From Ignavibacteriaceae bacterium (GTDB taxonomy: Bacteria; Bacteroidota; Ignavibacteria; Ignavibacteriales; Ignavibacteriaceae): DNA of 64,000 bases. Position numbers and translations under genes: made by a program. Where the stretch lies: NCBI GenBank assembly GCA_013388545.1, contig JACAFB010000008.1, positions 1 through 64,000 of the forward strand. The letters run 5' to 3'. Shown here piece by piece: positions 54,120 to 61,669 of the stretch. The notes below the pieces were generated by a model. The model made no database searches, had not been told where the DNA came from, and was given only the letters and a program-made list of their open reading frames with translations. Position 1 is the first letter of the stretch, and each line of letters opens with the position of its first letter.

Positions 54120-54614
54120 ATGGCAGAGAAAAAACGATTAAAGGATTTAAGCATTTGGCAAAAGATTTATATTCCCGAAATCTTTAAAGGATTAGCATTG
54201 ACTTTTAAGAATATGTTAAAGCCAAAGTTTACTATGGAATATCCTGAGGAGAAATTTATTCCTCCGGCTTCATACCGGGGCAGACCCGTTCTTGTACAGG
54301 AGGAGAACGGCGAGGAAAGATGTGTCGCTTGTGGATTGTGTTCGCGAGTTTGTCCGGCATTAGCAATTGAAGTACAGGCAGCTGAAACTGAAAGAGAAAA
54401 AGAAAGGTATCCTGAAAGATTCGAAATCAATATGATCAGGTGTATCTTCTGCGGTTTCTGTGAAGAAGTTTGTCCCGAAGAAGCAATCGTGATGAGTAAA
54501 GATTATGAATTGGCATTTACAAACAGACAGGAAGCCATTTATGGAAAGGATAAACTTTTAGTTCCTGTATCCCAGCTCCAGGATAGAATTGAATTCCTCC
54601 GGAACTATAAATAA
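54120..54614 (+). CDS. nuoI: NADH-quinone oxidoreductase subunit I
   Basis: 164-residue 4Fe-4S subunit of Complex I. Two cluster motifs: Cys68-x2-71-x2-74-x3-78 ([12 protein letters not shown]) and Cys108-x2-111-x2-114-x3-118 ([12 protein letters not shown]). The pattern [19 protein letters not shown] is typical of the N-terminal side. A GGAGAG site precedes the ATG. Last Nuo gene in the window: nuoJ-N do not follow. Confidence 0.96.
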   Translation: MAEKKRLKDLSIWQKIYIPEIFKGLALTFKNMLKPKFTMEYPEEKFIPPASYRGRPVLVQEENGEERCVACGLCSRVCPALAIEVQAAETEREKERYPERFEINMIRCIFCGFCEEVCPEEAIVMSKDYELAFTNRQEAIYGKDKLLVPVSQLQDRIEFLRNYK

Positions 54615-54648
54615 TATCGCCGGATGATAATCAATATTGATAAATTTA

Positions 54649-56325
54649 ATGTCTGGAAAGCTTTTAATATTATTTTCAATTGCTTTACTTCAAACCTATA
54701 GTTTCTCTCAAAGCTTTGAATACAAATTAATTTATCCGTCCCGTATCCCTCAAAATTCAAATTTTGAAATTGCTCTGCTGCTATCGGATTTCGATAGGAA
54801 CTCGGACAAAGTGGAATTGTTTTTCATGCCAATGGATGGCATTTCGGTTCAGGGAGTTATTATTCGTTCACAATATATCAGTGAAAAAGTTAAAATATCT
54901 GAACTGTCTGCGGATAATTTTTCTCATAAGGTTTATAAAATCTCGCTGAATCTTCAAGACTCTCTATTCGTAAATAGCTCATCATTTCAGTTATTATTCA
55001 ACTTCCAGTCAAAAGAAATCAGGAAATCAGGTTTTAAAGTATTTGGCAGGTTCCTGAAAAATAAAAATGTCGTCGATATTATTGGCGAGAGAAATCCTAA
55101 CAGTCAGTTTGATGAAAAAGACTTCAAACTAATTGAGTTGAATTTTTATAAACCACAGAAAGTTGCTGGTAATGCGCTTCAATTAAGTAGAAGTTCTTTA
55201 TTCTCTCTGAATATTTCCCCTGTTACTTTCTCAAATCTGTGGATCGACTTCTGGTTTAAATTTGTCGATCCAGATTTTTCATTCTTAAGATTAAGTAATT
55301 CTCAAACCGATGAAACAATATTTCAATTATCTGTTAATCCTTATCAAATGCTTTCAGCTGAAAACCATTTCTTTTCAAACTGGAGTTTGAATCCGACTTT
55401 TCTTACCAAAAAAAGCTGGCATTACTTTTCAATTGAAATCGTTCCTCAGGATGCAAAAATATTCGTTTATTGTGACGGTTTATTATTAGCTGAGATTAAA
55501 TCAAATAACATTCTCTCATCAAAGCTTTTGTTGGAGTTTTCTTATTCAGGAAAGACGGGCTCTTATCAGATTGAAAAATTAAGAATGATTGATAAGAAAG
55601 ATGACTACAAAGAAATTATCAAATCTGCCAATTACACATCTTTCAAATCTGATGGATCATCATTAATTGAGGAGTTATTATTTGATGACGAATCAGCGCT
55701 AAGCCATTCTCGTGAAAACATCAAAATTGATTACGAAAATATTAAACTAATAAAGTCAGATGCTCCAATATTTCTAAGAGCTCCTGAACTTAATACTTAT
55801 CTGATTGCAAACTATATTCAATTAGAATGGGAGACGGGGGAAACCAGCTCAGCAGCAAAATACATTATCGAAAAATCCTACAATGGAAACGATTTTGAAC
55901 CGATTCACGAAATAACAGTTAACCAGTCCCCGGAATCGAAATACACTTTCTTTGATGATTTATTAGGTAAGGAAGAAATAATCTTTTACAGGATAAGGCA
56001 AATTAATATTGACGGAAGCACCGTTTATTCCTCGGCTGTAAAAATAGGCCAGGGAGAAATTGATATTTTCAGGGTTGAACCGAATTATCCCAATCCATTC
56101 AATCCCAAAACAAGCATAATGGTAGAAATGTTTGAGGATAATGAAATTGAAATAAGTGTGTATAATTTGGAAGGCAAAGAAGTCGAAAAGCTCTTTAAGG
56201 GATTCCTGCTAAAAGGAAAACATCGTTTCGAATTTAATGCAGAAAAATATCCATCGGGGATTTATCTATATAAAGTTTCATCAGATGTCTTCTCGCAAAC
56301 AGGCAAAATGATCTTAACCAAATAA
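54649..56325 (+). CDS. exported LamG-like protein with T9SS sorting domain
   Basis: About 558-residue secreted protein. The ATG at 54649 gives a signal peptide ([21 protein letters not shown]); a TTG 12 bases upstream is possible. A concanavalin/LamG-like beta domain lies at about 165-330 ([30 protein letters not shown]), then an FN3-like segment (about 380-470), and a T9SS type A sorting domain at the end ([16 protein letters not shown] to KMILTK). Likely surface or extracellular. It is placed between nuoI and the YifB gene with 34- and 23-base gaps, so it may be read in the same transcript. Confidence 0.85.
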   Translation: MSGKLLILFSIALLQTYSFSQSFEYKLIYPSRIPQNSNFEIALLLSDFDRNSDKVELFFMPMDGISVQGVIIRSQYISEKVKISELSADNFSHKVYKISLNLQDSLFVNSSSFQLLFNFQSKEIRKSGFKVFGRFLKNKNVVDIIGERNPNSQFDEKDFKLIELNFYKPQKVAGNALQLSRSSLFSLNISPVTFSNLWIDFWFKFVDPDFSFLRLSNSQTDETIFQLSVNPYQMLSAENHFFSNWSLNPTFLTKKSWHYFSIEIVPQDAKIFVYCDGLLLAEIKSNNILSSKLLLEFSYSGKTGSYQIEKLRMIDKKDDYKEIIKSANYTSFKSDGSSLIEELLFDDESALSHSRENIKIDYENIKLIKSDAPIFLRAPELNTYLIANYIQLEWETGETSSAAKYIIEKSYNGNDFEPIHEITVNQSPESKYTFFDDLLGKEEIIFYRIRQINIDGSTVYSSAVKIGQGEIDIFRVEPNYPNPFNPKTSIMVEMFEDNEIEISVYNLEGKEVEKLFKGFLLKGKHRFEFNAEKYPSGIYLYKVSSDVFSQTGKMILTK

Positions 56326-56348
56326 ATAAACAGGGCAAAGAGACGGAA

Positions 56349-57887
56349 ATGATTTCAAAAGTTTATTCAAGCGCAACAATCGGAATAGATGCTTTTATTA
56401 TTGAAATCGAGACCAATGTTGAGAAACAAATTCCTTCATTCACAATTGTCGGTTTGCCTGATAACGCTGTAAAAGAAAGCAGGGAAAGAGTACAAGCCGC
56501 AATCAAAAACAGCGGTATCTCTTTCCCTGCAAAAAAAATTACAGTGAATCTTGCTCCTGCAGATGTAAAAAAAGAAGGCAGCTCTTTTGATTTGCCTATT
56601 GCAATTGGATTACTTATAGCATTTGAACAAGTTAACAGCCCCTTAATTAATGAATCCATAATCCTTGGCGAGCTTGCTCTTGATGGAAAGCTAAGAGGAA
56701 TTAAAGGTGCTTTACCAATTGCTGCAGAAGCGCGCAGAAAAGGTATTAAAAGAATTATATTGCCCGCCGATTCATCAAAAGAAGCCTCGATAGTCGATGA
56801 TATTGAAGTATATGGAGTAAACGATTTATCAGAAGTAATCTCTTTTTTGAATGGAGATATTCAGCTTGAACCGGTAAAAACCGATAAAGACGAACTATTT
56901 TCACAAATAAATAAATATGTTTTAGATTTTTCAGACGTTAAGGGACAGGAAAACGTAAAGAGAGCTTTAGAAATTGCAGCAGCAGGTGGCCATAACATTC
57001 TAATGATTGGGCCTCCGGGTTCGGGGAAAACAATGTTAGCCAAAAGGTTGCCGTCCATTCTTCCGCCATTGACTTTTGACGAAGCATTGGAAACCACGAA
57101 AATTCATTCAGTTGCCGGAATATTACCTCGTGAGAAAGCATTAATAACAGAACGCCCATTTAGAAATCCTCACCATACAGTTTCAGATGCCGCGTTGGTA
57201 GGCGGTGGTTCATTCCCTCGTCCGGGTGAAGTTTCTTTTTCCCATTATGGAGTGCTTTTTCTTGATGAATTGCCCGAGTTTAAGAAAAATGTACTTGAAG
57301 TCTTAAGACAACCATTGGAAGATGCAAAAGTTACCGTAAGCAGATCAAAACACTCAGTTGAGTTTCCGGCCAACTTCATGTTAGCTGCCGCAATGAACCC
57401 TTGCCCGTGTGGATATTTCACGGACCCAAACAGAGAATGTACCTGCACACCTCAACAAATACAAAAGTATATGTCTAAAGTCTCCGGACCTCTTTTAGAT
57501 AGAATTGATATTCACATCGAAGTTCCTGCCGTCAAATATAAAGAGCTATCGTCTGATGCTAAAAGCGAGCCTTCATCTGAAATACGAAAAAGGGTCATCA
57601 AATGCCGGAATACTCAATTGGCAAGATTTAAAGGTCTGAATAGAATATACAACAATGGTGATATGGGGACCAAAGAAATTAGGCATTTCTGCAAATTAGA
57701 TACCTCGGGTGCGGAATTATTAAAAATCGCAATGAATAAGCTGGGATTATCAGCCAGGGCTTATGATCGGATTTTAAAAGTTAGCAGGACTATTGCGGAT
57801 CTTGAAGAGTCTGAAAACATTTTACCACAACACATAAGTGAAGCCATTCAATATAGAAGCCTGGATAGGGAATTGTGGAATAAATAG
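56349..57887 (+). CDS. comM: YifB/ComM family Mg-chelatase-like AAA ATPase
   Basis: 512-residue AAA+ protein. An N-terminal Lon-protease-like domain ([34 protein letters not shown]) precedes the AAA core with Walker [16 protein letters not shown] at about 221-228 and Walker [10 protein letters not shown] near 306. [17 protein letters not shown] and the Cys cluster CPCGYFTD...CTC are typical of YifB/ComM. ComM is a branch-migration helicase for integrating DNA during transformation in some bacteria. No other competence gene is nearby. Full length. Confidence 0.93.
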   Translation: MISKVYSSATIGIDAFIIEIETNVEKQIPSFTIVGLPDNAVKESRERVQAAIKNSGISFPAKKITVNLAPADVKKEGSSFDLPIAIGLLIAFEQVNSPLINESIILGELALDGKLRGIKGALPIAAEARRKGIKRIILPADSSKEASIVDDIEVYGVNDLSEVISFLNGDIQLEPVKTDKDELFSQINKYVLDFSDVKGQENVKRALEIAAAGGHNILMIGPPGSGKTMLAKRLPSILPPLTFDEALETTKIHSVAGILPREKALITERPFRNPHHTVSDAALVGGGSFPRPGEVSFSHYGVLFLDELPEFKKNVLEVLRQPLEDAKVTVSRSKHSVEFPANFMLAAAMNPCPCGYFTDPNRECTCTPQQIQKYMSKVSGPLLDRIDIHIEVPAVKYKELSSDAKSEPSSEIRKRVIKCRNTQLARFKGLNRIYNNGDMGTKEIRHFCKLDTSGAELLKIAMNKLGLSARAYDRILKVSRTIADLEESENILPQHISEAIQYRSLDRELWNK

Positions 57888-58004
57888 TACTAATATTTTT
57901 ATAGTAAATGAAATTGGATAAAATATTCTAAAATATTTCGATATTGAAGTATTTGCATTTTTAAAGATATAAAAATATATTTGTTGCTCGCTTATTGGAT
58001 AAAT

Positions 58005-58088
58005 GGGCGGACGCCGGAGTTGGAGAGCCGGGGCGGACTGTAAATCCGTTGGCAAACGCCTTTGGGGGTTCGAATCCCTCGCCGCCCA
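58005..58088 (+). tRNA. tRNA-Tyr (GTA)
   Basis: 84-base class II tRNA with a long variable arm. The acceptor GGGCGG pairs with CCGCCC; the anticodon loop CTGTAAA carries GTA at 58040-58042; the T arm is GGGGG-TTCGAAT-CCCTC. CCA is not encoded. First of a tRNA cluster; a terminator follows at 58111. Confidence 0.95.
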
Positions 58089-58110
58089 CTCCTTGATAGT
58101 GGTATTAAAC

Positions 58111-58146
58111 ATAGGGAAACCATTTTGAAATTTCCCTATTTTTTTT
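58111..58146 (+). terminator. intrinsic terminator between tRNA-Tyr and tRNA-Gly
   Basis: ATAGGGAAA (58111-58119) pairs perfectly with TTTCCCTAT (58131-58139), 11-base loop, then seven more T to 58146. It would separate tRNA-Tyr from the downstream tRNA-Gly, or reduce read-through into it. Confidence 0.88.
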
Positions 58147-58158
58147 AAGAAAAGCCCT

Positions 58159-58232
58159 GCGGGAGTAACTCAGTTGGCTAGAGTCACAGCCTTCCAAGCT
58201 GTTGGTCGCGGGTGCGAGTCCCGTCTCCCGCT
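58159..58232 (+). tRNA. tRNA-Gly (TCC)
   Basis: 74 bases. Acceptor GCGGGAG/CTCCCGC, anticodon loop CTTCCAA with TCC at 58193-58195, T loop TGCGAGT. CCA is not encoded. Confidence 0.95.
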
Positions 58233-58242
58233 CATTAAATCG

Positions 58243-58315
58243 GCTGACGTAGCTCAGTTGGTAGAGCACATCCTTGGTAAGGATGAGGTCACCGGTTCAA
58301 TCCCGGTCGTCAGCT
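58243..58315 (+). tRNA. tRNA-Thr (GGT)
   Basis: 73 bases. Acceptor GCTGACG/CGTCAGC, anticodon loop TTGGTAA with GGT at 58276-58278. CCA is not encoded. Located 10 bases after tRNA-Gly, in the place usually followed by tuf. Confidence 0.95.
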
Positions 58316-58339
58316 CAAACAGTTAAGGATAATCAAGTT

Positions 58340-58489
58340 ATGAGAGAAATAATAACACTTGAATGTACTGAGTGTAAGAGAAGAAATTACACTACTACTA
58401 AAAACAAGAGACTTCATCCGGCAAGAGTTGAATATAAAAAGTATTGCCGCTGGGATAAGAAACACACTATTCATAAAGAAACAAAGTAA
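58340..58489 (+). CDS. rpmG: 50S ribosomal protein L33
   Basis: 49-residue ribosomal protein with the L33 pattern [29 protein letters not shown] and HTIHKETK. The first zinc pair Cys9/Cys12 is present; the second is CRWD, so the fourth zinc Cys is replaced by Asp, leaving three Cys. The ATG at 58340 is used because it gives the conserved family start. Located between tRNA-Thr and tRNA-Trp. Confidence 0.93.
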   Translation: MREIITLECTECKRRNYTTTKNKRLHPARVEYKKYCRWDKKHTIHKETK

Positions 58490-58503
58490 AAGTATAAACT
58501 GTT

Positions 58504-58576
58504 ACGCCAGTAGCTCAATTGGTAGAGTGGCGGTCTCCAAAACCGTAGGTTGGGGGTTCGAGTCCCTCCTGGCGTG
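58504..58576 (+). tRNA. tRNA-Trp (CCA)
   Basis: 73 bases. Acceptor ACGCCAG/CTGGCGT, anticodon loop CTCCAAA with CCA at 58537-58539. The 3' CCA is not encoded. Immediately upstream of secE, its usual neighbour in many bacteria. Confidence 0.95.
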
Positions 58577-58597
58577 CATAAAATTTTCGGAATTTTT

Positions 58598-58780
58598 ATG
58601 AAAGAAAAAATAATCAATTTCTTTAATGATATAATTAAGGAAATGAAAAAAGTAACCTGGCCTACTAAACAAGAATTGAAGGAATCCACAACTATTGTTA
58701 TTGTAGTTTGTCTGGTAATAGCCGCGTTTACTTACGTTATAGATATGATAATTAACCAGGTATTAAAAGGAATATTTTGA
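58598..58780 (+). CDS. secE: preprotein translocase subunit SecE
   Basis: 60-residue single-helix SecE. The conserved amphipathic segment EMKKVTWPTKQEL is followed by one membrane helix (VIVVCLVIAAFTYVIDMII). The ATG at 58598 was chosen because it gives the family start. Its TGA overlaps the nusG TTG. Stabilises SecY in the SecYEG channel. Confidence 0.95.
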   Translation: MKEKIINFFNDIIKEMKKVTWPTKQELKESTTIVIVVCLVIAAFTYVIDMIINQVLKGIF

Positions 58781-59328
58781 CAGAAACTAAAATGGAATTT
58801 AAGTGGTACGTGGTTAGGACTTATTCTGGTCATGAAAATAAGGTGAAGACACTTCTGGAAGCGGGCTTAAACGAAAATGAATCACTTAAACTGAAGATTC
58901 AAGAAGTCCTTGTTCCCATGGAAAAGGTTTTTGAAATTCGCGAAGGCAAAAAAAGAAGCAAAACTAAAAATTTCTTTCCTGGCTATATTTTAATTAATGC
59001 TGATTTAGATAATCAGGTTAAGGATTTCATTCTCAACACTCCATCTGTAATGGGTTTTCTTGGAACTAAGAATGTACCGAATCCACTTCAGCCGGAGGAG
59101 GTTAAAAGAATTGTTGGCAGAATAACTCAGGATGAAAATAGCGAACGAAGTGAAACAATATTTCGAAACGGCGACATCGTTAAAATAATTGATGGCCCGT
59201 TTAACAATTTTACCGGCACGGTACAGGAAGTAAATGAAGAAAAAATGAAAATAAAAGTTATGGTGTCAATCTTTGGAAGAAAAACTCCGGTTGAAATTGA
59301 TTTCGTTCAAGCTGAATTAGAAAAATAA
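58777..59328 (+). CDS. nusG: transcription antitermination factor NusG
   Basis: 183-residue NusG. An NGN domain (KWYVVRTYSGHENKVKTLLE, FPGYILINADLD, VMGFLGTKNVP) and a C-terminal KOW domain (GDIVKIIDGPFNNFTGTV) are present. Start by TTG at 58777 overlapping secE; an ATG at 58792 is an alternative that gives the more typical opening MEFKWYVV. Modulates RNA polymerase pausing and coupling. Confidence 0.96.
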   Translation: MTETKMEFKWYVVRTYSGHENKVKTLLEAGLNENESLKLKIQEVLVPMEKVFEIREGKKRSKTKNFFPGYILINADLDNQVKDFILNTPSVMGFLGTKNVPNPLQPEEVKRIVGRITQDENSERSETIFRNGDIVKIIDGPFNNFTGTVQEVNEEKMKIKVMVSIFGRKTPVEIDFVQAELEK

Positions 59329-59358
59329 AAGATATTAAAATTTTTAAGGTAAAATCGT

Positions 59359-59784
59359 ATGGCAAAAAAGGTAGTTGGATTTATAAAACTTCAGATTCCA
59401 GGTGGAAAAGCAAATCCTTCACCACCTGTTGGTCCGGCATTAGGGCAAAAAGGTGTTAATATTATGGAGTTTTGTAAACAGTTTAATGCTAAAACAAGCG
59501 ATAAAGATGGACTTATTATTCCAGTTGTGATAACTGTTTACTCTGATAAATCGTTTACGTTTATTACCAAAACTCCGCCTGCAGCAGTATTATTAAAAAA
59601 AGCTATTAAATTGGAGAAGGGTTCGCCCGAGTCAAACAGAAATAAAGTTGGTAAAGTAACCAAACAACAGATTCGCGAAATCGCCCAAATTAAAATGCCT
59701 GACTTGAATGCTTTTAATATTGAACAAGCTATGAATATGATTGCCGGCACTGCTCGTAGCATGGGAATTACAGTTGAAGATTAA
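59359..59784 (+). CDS. rplK: 50S ribosomal protein L11
   Basis: 141-residue L11, full length. Motifs: [37 protein letters not shown] (in parts) and the C-terminal [13 protein letters not shown]-binding part. Part of the nusG-rplKAJL-rpoB cluster. Confidence 0.97.
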   Translation: MAKKVVGFIKLQIPGGKANPSPPVGPALGQKGVNIMEFCKQFNAKTSDKDGLIIPVVITVYSDKSFTFITKTPPAAVLLKKAIKLEKGSPESNRNKVGKVTKQQIREIAQIKMPDLNAFNIEQAMNMIAGTARSMGITVED

Positions 59785-59818
59785 TAAAATAACTGAAAAT
59801 TGAAATTCTGGTGAAACC

Positions 59819-60514
59819 ATGAAAAAATCTAAAAGAATTAATTCGTTGACAAAAACTATTGATAAATCAAAAGAGTATTCACTGATTGAAGCTATTAAGA
59901 TTCTCAAGGAAAATTCAAAAGTTAAGTTCGTCGAATCTCTGGATTGTGCTATTAGACTTGGAGTAGACCCGAGACACGCAGATCAAATGGTCAGAGGTAC
60001 GGTTAGTTTGCCAAACGGAACTGGTAAAAGTGTTAAGGTTTTGGTTATAGCTAAAGGTGCTAAAGCTCAGGAAGCGTTGGATGCGGGCGCTGATTTTGCT
60101 GGATTTGATGAATATCTTGAAAAGATTAAAGGCGGTTGGACAGATGTTGATGTAGTAGTAGCAACTCCGGATTCTATGGGTGAATTAGGAAAATTAGGTA
60201 AGATTCTCGGACCAAAAGGTTTAATGCCCAACCCTAAAAGCGGTACGGTTACAATGGATGTTGCCAAGGCAGTTAAAGAGGTTAAAGCCGGAAAGATTGA
60301 GTTTAGAGTTGAAAAAACCGGAATAGTTCACACTACCTTAGGGAAATTAAATTTTGAAGCAGAAAAATTAGAAGAAAACGCAAAGGCATTTCTTAACACT
60401 ATTATTAAGCTTAAACCAGCAAGTGCTAAAGGCCAATACGTTAAAAGTCTTTTTCTTTCGAGCACTATGGGCCCCGGTTTGAAAATATCGAAAGACGAAA
60501 TTTCTGTATCATAA
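59819..60514 (+). CDS. rplA: 50S ribosomal protein L1
   Basis: 231-residue L1 with [35 protein letters not shown] (in parts), [29 protein letters not shown] in parts and VEFRVEKTG. In the family L1 also represses its own operon by binding mRNA. Starts 34 bases after rplK. Confidence 0.97.
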   Translation: MKKSKRINSLTKTIDKSKEYSLIEAIKILKENSKVKFVESLDCAIRLGVDPRHADQMVRGTVSLPNGTGKSVKVLVIAKGAKAQEALDAGADFAGFDEYLEKIKGGWTDVDVVVATPDSMGELGKLGKILGPKGLMPNPKSGTVTMDVAKAVKEVKAGKIEFRVEKTGIVHTTLGKLNFEAEKLEENAKAFLNTIIKLKPASAKGQYVKSLFLSSTMGPGLKISKDEISVS

Positions 60515-60548
60515 AAGTTTTACGCACTCATTATTTATTAACGCTTCT

Positions 60549-60563
60549 AATCCAGTTTGGATT
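60549..60563 (+). promoter_or_regulatory. rplJ: small hairpin in the rplJ leader
   Basis: AATCCA (60549-60554) and TGGATT (60558-60563) form a short stem on a 3-base loop within the 75-base gap before rplJ. It could be part of an L10-type autoregulatory leader, but the full L10-leader consensus was not recognised. Confidence 0.35.
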
Positions 60564-60589
60564 AATTTCAAATTTACTACGGGAGAAAA

Positions 60590-61111
60590 ATGAACAAAAC
60601 TGAGAAAGCCGAAGTCATTTCCGAAATTAAGGAGCTGATTTTGAACTCTTCTGCTATTTATTTGACTGATTATAACGGAATAAATGTAGAAGATATTAGT
60701 CAGGTAAGGAATGATTTCAGAAAAGATGGGGTTCAGTATAAAGTTATTAAAAACACTTTATTTAAAAGAGCCCTTGATGAATCAGGTAAGTTTCCAAAAC
60801 TTTCCGACTATCTTGTTGGCATGACAGGGTATGTTTTTGCTTCAGAAAATCCTGTTGCGCCTGCAAAAATTATCAAAAAATATAATGATAAAATTCAGAA
60901 GCTGAATTTAAAAGCCTGTTATATTGAAAGTCAGTTTTACGATGGAAGCAAGCTTAATGAGTTAGCAAACCTGCCATCCAAAGCTGAAATTGTTGCCGGA
61001 ATAATGGGTAGTTTGAATTCACCTGCATCTGGAATCGTCGGCGTTCTTAATGCAACAATACGAGATCTGGTTAGTGTTGTTGACGAAATTGCAAAGAAGA
61101 AAGCCGCATAA
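60590..61111 (+). CDS. rplJ: 50S ribosomal protein L10
   Basis: 173-residue L10, the base of the ribosomal stalk. [20 protein letters not shown] and [11 protein letters not shown] are typical, as is the helical C-terminus that binds L7/L12. GGGAGAAA precedes the ATG. Followed by rplL at 44 bases. Confidence 0.96.
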   Translation: MNKTEKAEVISEIKELILNSSAIYLTDYNGINVEDISQVRNDFRKDGVQYKVIKNTLFKRALDESGKFPKLSDYLVGMTGYVFASENPVAPAKIIKKYNDKIQKLNLKACYIESQFYDGSKLNELANLPSKAEIVAGIMGSLNSPASGIVGVLNATIRDLVSVVDEIAKKKAA

Positions 61112-61155
61112 TTTTTAATAAGAATGATTTAAGAAAAAATTCAGGAGTTATAAAA

Positions 61156-61539
61156 ATGTCTGATAAAGTAACTGCGCTTGTAGAAAAAATTAAAGAACTT
61201 ACATTGGTAGAAGCCGCCGAGCTCAAGAAAGCTTTGGAAGCAGAGTTTGGCGTAACAGCGGCAGCGCCAGTTGTTATGGCTGGTGGCCCGGTTGCAGGCG
61301 GGGGTGATTCTGCCCCGGTCGAAGAAAAGACCGAATTCGATGTGATATTAGTTTCAGCTGGCGAAAAGAAAATTAATGTTATTAAAGTTGTCAGAGCTCA
61401 TACGGGGCTTGGATTGAAAGAAGCTAAAGATCTGGTAGATACTGCCCCGAAACCAGTTAAAGAAGGAATTTCTAAGGACGAAGCTCAGAAACTTAAGAAA
61501 GAATTCGAAGAAGCTGGCGCAACTGTAGAAATCAAATAA
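61156..61539 (+). CDS. rplL: 50S ribosomal protein L7/L12
   Basis: 127-residue stalk protein. N-terminal dimerisation helices ([21 protein letters not shown]), an Ala/Gly/Pro hinge and the C-terminal domain ([25 protein letters not shown]) are all present. Followed by a strong hairpin before rpoB. Confidence 0.97.
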   Translation: MSDKVTALVEKIKELTLVEAAELKKALEAEFGVTAAAPVVMAGGPVAGGGDSAPVEEKTEFDVILVSAGEKKINVIKVVRAHTGLGLKEAKDLVDTAPKPVKEGISKDEAQKLKKEFEEAGATVEIK

Positions 61540-61562
61540 AAAATCATTTTAATCATTATTTC

Positions 61563-61602
61563 AAAAAGTGATAAGACGGTAATTTCCGGCTTATCGCTTT
61601 TT
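61563..61602 (+). terminator. terminator/attenuator between rplL and rpoB
   Basis: AAAAAGTGATAAG-A-CGG (61563-61579) pairs with CCG-G-CTTATCGCTTTTT (61586-61602), one mismatch and one T-G pair, 6-base loop. The right arm ends in five T. Likely a partial terminator or processing site that lets rpoB be expressed below rplL. Confidence 0.88.
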
Positions 61603-61669
61603 GCGTTATAGAAAACGTTGTTAAAGGTTGGTTGATCATTAAAGTTAATTATCCCAAGGAGGATTTAAA

